NCBI RefSeq assembly: GCF_000150275.1
Contig: NW_002060947.1
Location: forward strand, 2,407,740 to 2,471,739
Length of the DNA stretch: 64,000 bases
Direction of reading: 5' to 3'
Source: Trichoplax adhaerens
Taxonomy: Eukaryota > Placozoa > Uniplacotomia > Trichoplacea > Trichoplacidae
Shown here: piece after piece, positions 55,193 through 64,000 of the stretch
Numbering within the stretch: position 1 is the stretch's first letter
Layout: every line of letters begins with the position of its first letter
The notes under the pieces: generated by a model
Seen by the model: the letters and a program-made list of their open reading frames with translations, nothing else
What the model was told of the DNA's origin: nothing
Databases searched by the model: none
Position numbers and translations under genes: made by a program

Positions 55193-57562
55193 CTACCTTA
55201 ATAATTCTTGTACATCAATTGGTTTACCCCAATTCTCAACTATTCCGTGGATATGGCCAAGTCCAACCACACCAACCACCACCGGCGGCTGCGGATCCCA
55301 CAATGTGTCTATCATAAAGAGTAATACAATACACGAGTATAAGCAGATTTATCCCATTATCTACTTTGCGTAGCCTATAGTACTCTACACCAGCTTTCAT
55401 TTACCAAGGTGCCTTGATGCTATCTCTTTCGCTTGCAACAACGAATATGCCAAGTATGCATCACGTTCATCAACGATCACTCGAGCTAACGACGGAAAAG
55501 TATCCGTTATCTCATGCAGTAACTCCATTAGCAAATCTTGATCTTTCATTTTTTCAATTTCTTCTTTCCTATTTAACAAAATATTTCATAAACCTTCATA
55601 TTGTACAACAAACGACAGCTTCTTGATACCAATCGCATCAATTATATATGTTGTTAAATAATAACTATTATATCTAAAACGTTCTTTGCGTACGTTATAT
55701 TCTTATCGGAGGTAATCAAATTATAAACTAGTTTTATCCTTTGCCAAATACTTAGACTTGCCACAGTCCTTTTCATCGTTATCTATAATTATAATTATTA
55801 AGTAAGACTTAATATGACGTAATACTCTTCTTTAGCAGTAGCGTTACCTCTATAGGGCGATCTCCCAAATGCATTTTGCATCCTGGTACTTGTAAAGCCT
55901 ATTCATAACGTAGTTTCGATGAAATTTAGTTGATCCGAAATTTATGTAACTGTAAAACAAGATAAACTTTAATTTATTATAATTATGATGCCTCTTTAAC
56001 TGCAGCACGAAACTCGCATCCGGGTGCAACTCCTAATTGCTTGGTTATACTGGCAGTCAAATTAATAAACAATAAATGCACAATTCCACTGAGAACACCA
56101 TTCTAAGAAAGAGAATTACGTATGTAGAATAGTCTTTAGATATCAGCATATCAACTAGTAACCCATACCATCAATTAATTAAATTAAAAATCGTAAAGCC
56201 GCTGTCAAAGATCGCGATGCGATAATACGCATGGTTATATAACATTACTTAACATAAAAAGGCGCATTCATAGCCATACCTGAGAAATTACCGATCGCAC
56301 TTTCCTAAGATCCATATTCTCTGCTTCATCTATCAAGCGTTTCTCACTAATTGTAGCAATACTTGCTCTGCTTCTGCACAGTTCTATCATAACGACATCA
56401 GGTTGTACTGCACGAATTAACTAGAATACATGCATAAATACTGCAATTAGACAAATCAGATCAGTAATTTAGTAAACTACGATTGTGAAACAATACTGTA
56501 CTCTGCGATTAACTGCTAATGTAATGACATTTTCTCGACTTTCACTAAAGCAGACTATCTCAGCATCATTCGATTTTTAAGTTATGTTAGTAATTAAAAA
56601 ATATAACCTACGTTATAATACCGTATAACCAATTACTGTAGCTTTTACCTCTTCCACTTCCCTGCAGCTCTCTTTACTAAAATGTGCAGTTCCAATTAAA
56701 TAAATACTCGAATTATCACGTTGATTATCAAATTTAATCACCGACGGCGGTAAATCGTAGGAATTAATATCCTTTCTTGTTTGTTTTCTTAATAAATATT
56801 TTGCTACTTCATCTTCCACATCATCTCTTTGAGCACGTGCAAAGTTAATCTCAGGCACATTCTCGTTAAGCTTCGATGTTCCTGAAATTTTATATTGACA
56901 GTGAATAAGGTACGAATGACAAAATTGTCCAGAAACGTAAAATATTGTACTGTACAGTACACTGTACAGTATAGGACTGAGTGAAATATGCAAACCAAAA
57001 CTACAATATACGTATCTTTCAGTTATAGCTTAACCTTTAATTGATACCATTCCGTACTGTACATAAGTACACATATTTGTATAGTGTACGAGCGTATACT
57101 GTATATAGTATAACTATTCATCAATTAGAGCTTAAATTTTTACTCAAATGAAGATTAGTGAAGATAATTATTTTTTTCATTTCATGAACTTTCTTATCAG
57201 GCAATTTTTCATTAACAGCAAAAAAGATTCGCTCATTCTACTGTACGTACTGCACAGTACTAGTACACTACGGTATACGCGTACACCGCATTGTACAGTA
57301 CAGTAAATCGTTAATTTGCGATACACCCTATGCAGAAATGTACAATACAGTGTGCAATTCATATGTATCAGAACATACAGTATACAGTATTGCGTTAGAT
57401 ATCGACTGTTTTAACTTGATTAATTAATTAATTTTACAGCAAATTTATTTTCGCCGCTGCGTGTAAGTACTGTCGGCTTACACCTGGCAATGGTTTGGTA
57501 GTAAATTAAAAGCTAAATTTTAGATTAAATTTTATCACACCTGTAAAACTACCCTCCGCCAT
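55193..57562 (-). CDS. TRABD: TraB domain-containing protein
   Basis: Eight exons on the minus strand: 57562-57541, 56881-56649, 56420-56280, 56102-55992, 55898-55848, 55782-55694, 55568-55405 and 55308-55193, giving 308 aa. TraB-family motifs are IYLIGTAHFSKESCREVEE (His74), QPDVVMIELCRSRAS, GVAPGCEFRAA, CKMHLGDRPI, FPSLARVIVDERDAYLAYSL and VVVGVVGLGHIHGIVENWG. The conserved His, Glu and Arg residues resemble those of the TIKI metalloprotease family, to which TraB is distantly related. Mammalian TRABD is poorly characterised, so the role here is unknown. The first coding exon is only 22 bases. Intron 4 appears to begin GC (GAG|GCATCA), because this restores exact family spacing; a GT donor 9 bases earlier would also keep frame but drop three conserved-position residues. 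Confidence 0.93.
56945..57390. repeat. TACAG/CTGTA repeats in TRABD intron 1
   Basis: Clusters lie at 56946-56972, 57050-57062, 57238-57262, 57294-57306 and 57373-57388, all in the first intron. Confidence 0.8.
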
Positions 57563-57699
57563 TATAGTCCAAAATAGTATTGTAATGTTAAGATATTACA
57601 AATCAATGATGATGATAAATGATAGATTCGTGTACAGGCGCTGTTTGTACATAAAAATTCAATTCTAGCCAAATTTCGAAGACTCGCAGGTCGCAACTT

Positions 57700-58945
57700 C
57701 TTGTACAGTACTGTACTGTACAGTACTGTTTTGTATTTTAAGTCTAGGATTTTGATTTCGCCGACACTGAGAAAAGTACTGTAGACACCAGCATGGATGT
57801 GACCGGACAAGTGGACATGTACTCGGACGATCGGACACTCGAGTATTTTACAGTCAATTTATTGCTCCAAACACTTGTATTCGTTATACTGTACGATATA
57901 AATAACTACATAGAGTTTTCCTTTTAACTCTATGATCCAGCCTAAAGACCCTTAACTTAAGGGTCTCTAATTTTTTAATCCAGCCCATAGAGGTAAATAA
58001 AAAAAAAAAACTACGGTGTTAGGGTCTATACCATTGTGTTCGAACATCAACCTATAGTGTTATTTACCGACAATGGTTAAGACGGCACAGTAGAGAAAAT
58101 TCAATTATCGTATTTACAGGGTTCTTTGTCGGGCACCCAACCCTAGTTTAAATTCAGGACCCTGGTATATACTGTACTGCACACTGTACAGTACTGTACC
58201 CGGGGGCAGGACATACTAGAAAGAGAGAGGGACGCCTAGCGGCCGGCCATTCAGTATAAAATTATGAGAGGGAGGGCTTATCATTTTTCTGGTCATTCTA
58301 CTGTACGCTACCACCGAAACTGCATACTACACTGTGCAAAATCAACCAAGCGGTTACAGTAATTTGGATGACAATCACGGACAGTATAGTGTATCGTTTC
58401 AGACATACGGTTCATGTGAGATGACTAGCAAAATAGTCTGCACCTCATTTTTAGTATACCAATGACAGGTGTATCTCTGTCCGTCTCTTTCTTCTTTTAG
58501 TACTAGTCCCTGACTGTAGTGTACAGTACACTGTACAGTAAATAAAGTACAGTACTGTATTGTACAGTACAGTACAGTACAGTACAGAAAAATGACGGAT
58601 TTTACAGTGCACTACTGTACTGTACAGTGTACTGTACACTAGTATACAGTATACAGTACTGTACTATACTGTACTAATAAATATGATTGAGAGGCTGATT
58701 ATATTATTATTATTTTAATGGTCATTTCAACTGTATCATACTGTATGTCTCTAACGGCACGCTATACTGTACTTTAGATTGGTTTTGTGCAGTTCAGTAC
58801 AGTACTGTACAGTGTACACTGGCCGTTGGCTGTCCCGTTTTTCTTTTTTTAGTACAGTACGTAGTCTATGATACAGTGTACTGTACAGTACAGTATTGAC
58901 GTTTAGTAGACTGCAGTAGTACAGTATTGTACAGTATCGTACAAA
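57700..58945. repeat. TACAG/CTGTA palindromic clusters upstream of TRABD
   Basis: Main parts are 57702-57730, 58170-58200, 58518-58675 and 58795-58945. The second half contains long uninterrupted TACAG tandems (58560-58585). Confidence 0.9.
57909..57966. repeat. Hairpin element copy 2 with adjacent perfect palindrome
   Basis: CATAGAGTT (57909-57917) and AACTCTATG (57926-57934) form a 9-bp stem with an 8-base loop, matching the hairpin at 7298-7323 in reverse orientation. Twelve bases on lies a second perfect inverted repeat, AGACCCTTAA-C-TTAAGGGTCT (57946-57966). ATCCAGCC occurs on both sides of this second palindrome. Confidence 0.75.
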
Positions 58946-60604
58946 AACGAAAATTCTAAATTCTATTGCAGTAGCAGCAGTGAAGAGCGTACTCACATGC
59001 CAAGACGTTCGACATCACCCTTTTTTGTAATCAACATTTCATAAAAGGAAATTAAATTAAATTAAGTTAATGATGCAGCGTCAATCATGTAAGCTTAGCT
59101 ATTAAAGAACGAATTAATAACTACACCCACTGAAATTTAAAGACAACATTTTCGTTCTTGATTCCATAGTGTGCGGCAGGTAAGCATTGATAATTAATAG
59201 AACTGATGTGAAGCATACGTACGTGTGCGCTTATAAATCGTAATTGCGACTTACGAAGTTGCGAAGTGCGTCACCACGATTTAAAAATCTGGGAATAATA
59301 AATAAGGTACAAATGCCGACCAATCGTGCATACTGTAAGGCCACGGCATTTTAGTTTAGTTTCTTTAGTTACTAAGACGGCGTAAGAATTCTCTACTTCA
59401 TTCTGACCCATAGCGATTTTTTCTTTTCCTTCTGTTTCGAAGTGTTAGTTATTTCGTTTAGTTAATATCTCTGAAACTATCAATATCGAATTAGAGTCAA
59501 TTATTACTGTAAATAGCTCACGATACCGATACTTAACTTTCTTATATTAATTAATTAATCTGTGACGATATTTATTGTATCGTGCAGTCAGTGAATACAC
59601 GAAATTCACAGTTACGCACAGTAATGTAGTTCATAAGTAAAAACAAAAAAGTGAACGTCCATTTTACCTAGGAATGATACCAGAGAAAGCATCTAATATT
59701 TAAAAGATTCAGAGTTTTATCTCAGCATTCAAGTAACGTATGTTGAGGACCACATTATGTAAGGCCACATTCTTTGATTTTCTTGTAACTATTGTAAACT
59801 GCGCGGTAAATGTCATGGATTTATTTCGGCTTTATTTAAGCTTAATTAAGTACATACTTGGCGAAAAGTGTCGTAAGATCCAAAGAAAAATCGCCTTTTA
59901 CTACAATAGCAGTCCCAGGCGACATTTTAACATGACTACGCGTACTGTATCACTGTCGATATTCGCATTTCAAGCTGCTAAAAAAGGCATCAATCTGTAC
60001 TTCTGTCACTACTAGTATACTGTACATTAGTACTAGTACTGTCATTTTTTCGTTATTTATCAAATTAAGAATGTCATTAGTAATAAGAATTAGAAATAGA
60101 AGCGTATTTATAAGCACCTTTCTTTCAGGTGATACTGAACGATATAAAATATCTGCATTGATGCTTTTCCACAACGAAAACAAACAGATCTCTACTTACT
60201 GTACCACCCGGATTCTTTGGTTAGTAATCATCATTGGCAGTGCAAAGTGAGGCAGCCGAACTTTATTTCAGTTTACAGAAATCTTAAAAATCTATGATAA
60301 AGTACTGTATTAACAATTAAATGAGTCGGAAAATATTAAGTAGGCTCGTTATTAAAAAATGTAAACATTACTGTGTAACACTTATAATAACTCATGAAAT
60401 GATCTAACCCTCAGAAAACTTGCATTTTCAGCTTAGATATGAAGTTTCTACATACGAGAATACAACATGCTTCAATAGCGTCGGATCAAAAACATCAATA
60501 AAGTAACGGAATCAGTGCAACGTCGCACACCATTATATTTCATAATCAACCAAATTGTATACTCGTATCATATTACGTTCTGTATAGAATTTAAACTCAC
60601 GAAT

Positions 60605-63157
60605 ATGGAGAATCTCAAATCTATTGATAAACGATTTGGTCAGCCAGTCCGTACTTTCACGACATTCAATCAAACTGCGGATAAGTTATATCTAAACCCT
60701 AAAGTTAGCCCGGTAAATGCGCTGTCATCTCCAGTTATTTACCAGCATTCTTCTCTCCAAAAGGATAGACGTCCGAAGAACTATATGGCAGCGAGCACAG
60801 AACGCGCTGATACAGGATATCACCAACACCATCTCTGCGATGACAATGTTGACAATTGTACTAAAAGAGATTTTAATAATGCATCTAAGAATAAACAAAT
60901 TAGGCTTGGAAATCATAGTTCAAATAAATCTATGCAGCAAGGAAAGCAATTTGATGCCAATGGAAAAGGTCCTATTCCAAGCGGCCTCAATGAAAGCAAA
61001 GCTACAAAATTTTCTTATAAAATGAGTAGAGATGACAGTGAGTCAACATATAATGATGCTCTTAAGGGTACTGCAAGATGCGATACAGACGGTATCGAAC
61101 ATAGTTATGGTTACGGTAATCATAAACCGTATACTGTAGCATCTTCCAAGGCCACCACTGCTGTACGCAATGACACTGAAAATCGCAAAGCCTTAAGAGC
61201 AAAGCAACATCAACGCGTTCACATCCAGTCCCATAACATAACATATGCAAATGATGCAAAGAGTGAAAATTCTAAGAACGAGCAAATAGCGAATTTATCC
61301 AAATCGTTAGATGTTGGAACCAGAGTAAGATGCGGAAATTTAGACGAATCTTCTTATCGTGAAGGAAATCACAATCATAATTTACAGAGCAAAAAGTCTG
61401 ACAGCGGTGTCTCTCAAGCGAATAGTCGTAAAACTCACAGTATTTGCGATAAAAAGAATTCGAAAGGAGCTCCAGGCATGTCACATCCGAAAGTCAGTTC
61501 AACGAACAATAAAACCTCCATGAGTGCGATATTAAAAGAAAAATGCGAATTGCTAATGTCAAAGAATAACTTACTCCCTCGAAGCAATTCAATGGATGGT
61601 GCTAAAGAACCTATAGTCCATACAGATTGCAAAAAGCCTAGCCAATCTGTTGAATTTTTGCACCAAGTATCTAGATCTGAATTTCCGATTACGTTTAGAA
61701 AAGAATCTAAAGAGCAAAATTCGAACAAATATCCAAGTTCGGAATCTCTTAAAACTGCAGAATTACGACCCTCAATTACAAGAAAGTTAAATGATACCAA
61801 CACCAGTACGACCACCACTAAAAGAATGGTTAAATTTGCTTCAGATCGCTACAGTACGTCCCACGTCCAATTAAAAAAATCTCAAAGCGTAGACTCTCAA
61901 CTAGACTACAATGACAGCTCACACTACTGCTATGAAAGTAGTCGCCCTTGCAAGGACGAAAACTTTTATGAATCCAAGGACCAACCAAATCCGAGGCGAG
62001 TACCACCTAATTACAATGGAAAGGTATCCTCTTCCAATAAAATGAAGAACCGATACGAAGCAGGTCCTGCAGCTCACAACAGCCAATCCGATAACGACAA
62101 TTATATATCAGAAAGCGATTTCGATCATTCTAGCAATGGTTTTAAGTCAAGCAAATTCCTTGGCAGCAATACTAGTGATTGCTTTGAAGGTTTAAGGTTT
62201 GAAAATCAATCGACTCCCTGGTATCAAGAAATTGCAGAGCTTTCTTATTGTTTACCAAGTAATAAAAAGTCTAATGCGGATGTAAATGAAAGTTCCTACA
62301 ATCATAACCGGAAAGTAAACAAAAAACCTGTAATTGGAAACACTGAATCTAAACATTCGATAATCCCCAGCGCTAGTGGCAATCAAAGTCAAAATAGCGA
62401 TGACTATCATGATAATAGCAGCGTATGCACTAAAGATCTCGGCCATGACAGCGGTATTGATTCTAGTGCTAGCTATCCACAAAAATTTATTCTGCATTAT
62501 CACGATACGGAGAATAGCGTGTCCCACATATGTGATGGTCCCAGAGAAGATACAGGTAAAGGAAAAAGCTATTACACCGATTACGAAGGTCCTAGTCATA
62601 CGCAAGTTACCGCTACATTTGCTGTCGACAAATCTCGCAATTGGGTAGGAAAGGATTGTACCGAAGTTAGTCATAGTAACTCGAGACACAAAAGTACAAA
62701 CTCACCACAAGACGATACATCATCAACCGATAGCACTTTAGCCACTTCTGATAAAATTTTGAGCTGTAACAACAACCAGAACTTCTATCCCATTAAAAAT
62801 AGAGAAAATAGTTTCGATTCTTTAACGCACTACAGCAAGACATCTGCAAGTACTAGTGGCAGTAAAAGCTCAAGAAAGCGTATATCTTACTTATTTGAAG
62901 ATAAAGTTGAAAGAAAGTCAGTTACTGGTAGTAATAGTGGTGGATCTTCGTCAACAGAGGGCAGAGGTATCAGCTCTTCGATTAAGAGGGACCGTCGCCG
63001 ATCTTCAAGAAATCAATTGACGTACATAGCAGTCGATGAGAAAAGCAAGAAAGTAGCCAATAGATCAAATGTTAGATCTACAGCTCTTGAATGTGCAACC
63101 AGTAAATCCAAGCGAAAAGGAAAAGGAAAGCTTAGCAGTACTTGCAAAGTCTCATAA
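60605..63157 (+). CDS. Large intronless Ser/Asn/Lys-rich disordered protein, 850 aa
   Basis: One uninterrupted frame of 851 codons starts at ATG 60605 (context AATATGG); the 30 upstream codons have no ATG, so they are taken as leader. The protein is predicted disordered, rich in Ser, Asn, Lys and Asp, without a domain I recognise. The N-terminal 40 residues (FGQPVRTFTTFNQTADKLYL) are the least biased. Near residue 615 it carries GHDSGIDSSAS, an exact DSGxxS motif (62447-62464) of the kind recognised by beta-TrCP after phosphorylation. The C-terminus is strongly basic, with KRDRRRSSRNQ (a basophilic kinase site) and SKSKRKGKGK, a possible nuclear localisation signal. Coding is supported by length and codon-phase regularity in AT-rich DNA. 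A scaffold or regulatory role is only a guess. Confidence 0.85.
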   Translation: MENLKSIDKRFGQPVRTFTTFNQTADKLYLNPKVSPVNALSSPVIYQHSSLQKDRRPKNYMAASTERADTGYHQHHLCDDNVDNCTKRDFNNASKNKQIRLGNHSSNKSMQQGKQFDANGKGPIPSGLNESKATKFSYKMSRDDSESTYNDALKGTARCDTDGIEHSYGYGNHKPYTVASSKATTAVRNDTENRKALRAKQHQRVHIQSHNITYANDAKSENSKNEQIANLSKSLDVGTRVRCGNLDESSYREGNHNHNLQSKKSDSGVSQANSRKTHSICDKKNSKGAPGMSHPKVSSTNNKTSMSAILKEKCELLMSKNNLLPRSNSMDGAKEPIVHTDCKKPSQSVEFLHQVSRSEFPITFRKESKEQNSNKYPSSESLKTAELRPSITRKLNDTNTSTTTTKRMVKFASDRYSTSHVQLKKSQSVDSQLDYNDSSHYCYESSRPCKDENFYESKDQPNPRRVPPNYNGKVSSSNKMKNRYEAGPAAHNSQSDNDNYISESDFDHSSNGFKSSKFLGSNTSDCFEGLRFENQSTPWYQEIAELSYCLPSNKKSNADVNESSYNHNRKVNKKPVIGNTESKHSIIPSASGNQSQNSDDYHDNSSVCTKDLGHDSGIDSSASYPQKFILHYHDTENSVSHICDGPREDTGKGKSYYTDYEGPSHTQVTATFAVDKSRNWVGKDCTEVSHSNSRHKSTNSPQDDTSSTDSTLATSDKILSCNNNQNFYPIKNRENSFDSLTHYSKTSASTSGSKSSRKRISYLFEDKVERKSVTGSNSGGSSSTEGRGISSSIKRDRRRSSRNQLTYIAVDEKSKKVANRSNVRSTALECATSKSKRKGKGKLSSTCKVS

Positions 63158-64000
63158 GAATGGGCTCTTTAGGATTAGAAACTTCCAACAATGCTATAAT
63201 TATATTCTTGCTAGGTGGATAATGTAAAATAATAATGTTCCAGTCAGTGTGCCAAGATGCTGACTCAAATTAATTAATATAGGGAATGCTTAAATCAAAG
63301 CTCGACTTGGGTACAACATTACGTACTTCAAGATCCTATATCCGGAAATACTTTTTAACTTATACTTACAGTAGATAATTTTTTATTCTACACAATAGAG
63401 GCATTGAGTAGTGTACTGTACCGTAAACCATTTGTAGAAATGTATTTCGTTCAATCGTGGAATCTTCATATGCAGCAACAAATTTTAACTTTTTGTACTT
63501 AAAAATAGTTCTAAGAATCTTTTCAGGAAGCCTTTGTTATCATTCGCCGGGTGTTAATCACGCTTTTTTGAAACAATGTGTGCCAAAATTTGCTTTATTG
63601 GCCTTTATATTCTGTATGTAGCCTAAGTGATTTTAGTACTGCAGTATGGACAAACCTTTGGCTCTGCTCCTGTAAAAATACTGTAATGGAACGTAGACAA
63701 TATGCATATACACTTAGTAATAAGCTGTATGTAAGGACATTAGCGCCTTCTAATCCAAGATTATTTTGACTTTATAACAAAGTATCACTCCTTGGCGTTT
63801 GAAATAATTATATTAATTATTAGACAGCAGAGTCTAGAGCTCTTGTATTGAGATTTTATTCTTCACCAGTCAAAGTCTCACATTTGTAAAATCTTGGCAT
63901 AAAGAAAGTAATATTTAGCTATTCTCGAATTTGTCTCTCGATTATATTTATATGTGTCAATAACATTGATTTTAGCAACTAGCTATTCACTGCTAATCTA
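63158..64000. other. 3' flank, no gene recognised
   Basis: This is the region after the disordered-protein gene. Apart from AT-rich sequence and one CTGTA half-site near 63413 I see nothing; the frame at 63578-63769 has no family resemblance. Confidence 0.5.

Larger units (their letters stand above)
57563..60604. other. Divergent intergenic region TRABD / disordered-protein gene
   Basis: About 3 kb. The TRABD-proximal half carries dense palindromic repeats (57700-58945) and two nested hairpins (57909-57966). The half next to the plus-strand gene (59000-60600) has no dense cluster; it contains a 91-codon frame at 59740-60015 with no family resemblance and a possible acceptor (TTTTCAG) at about 60425-60431 that may belong to a 5' UTR intron. 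Open frames at 58451-58996 are repeat translations. Confidence 0.5.

Noticed and set aside
58451-58996. Minus-strand frames of 62 and 81 codons upstream of TRABD
   Set aside because: Composed of the pentamer repeat; no domain or splice partner.
59740-60015. 91-codon plus-strand frame with hydrophobic segments
   Set aside because: It has an ATG but no family resemblance or flanking gene structure; it may be an upstream ORF or chance.
60515-60604. N-terminal extension of the 850-aa protein
   Set aside because: It would need a GTG start; the first ATG in frame, at 60605, has a better context.

Overview
The window is nuclear DNA of an animal. Genes are split by short GT-AG introns (often 50-800 bases), base composition is AT-rich (about two thirds by eye), and the proteins are animal-type: a two-finger GATA factor, a class A GPCR, importin-9, DNAJB9, ABHD2 and a RIB43A-type axonemal protein. 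Small genes, compact spacing and two intronless genes fit an early-branching animal such as a placozoan. That placement is an inference, since no rRNA, mitochondrial or species-specific marker is present.

Layout, left to right: a newly assembled 94-aa gene (681-1311, -); an intronless GPCR (2668-3681, -); a ciliary RIB43A-domain gene in 12 exons (8152-10731, +); a newly assembled two-exon gene for a small secreted six-cysteine protein behind a TATA box (14019-15375, +); ABHD2 in 7 exons (17791-20798, -) head-to-head with IPPK in 14 exons (21762-25028, +); DNAJB9/ERdj4 in 4 exons (26243-27975, +); an intronless GT31 glycosyltransferase (30125-31483, -); a possible 55-aa three-exon gene (33732-35144, -); a GATA transcription factor in 5 exons (36431-38533, +); importin-9 in about 32 exons (39696-47166, -) head-to-head with IMPDH in 20 exons (47779-52206, +); TRABD in 8 exons (55193-57562, -); and an intronless 850-aa disordered protein (60605-63157, +). 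The genes are mostly unrelated housekeeping, signalling and ciliary functions and do not form a pathway cluster.

The most unusual structure is not a gene. Clusters of the pentamer TACAG and its complement CTGTA meet tail-to-tail to give the palindrome TACTGTACAGTA. They lie almost only in 5' flanks, in spaces between divergent genes and in first introns. They are nearly absent from the long 3'-3' intergenic stretches and from exons. One inverted repeat (1709-1798) has arms that differ by exactly one such 5-bp unit, which looks like a caught insertion event. Two introns have well-supported GC-AG boundaries and a third is a candidate.

Exon boundaries were derived by hand from splice signals, reading phase and remembered family sequences. 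No alignment, RNA or database search was run.
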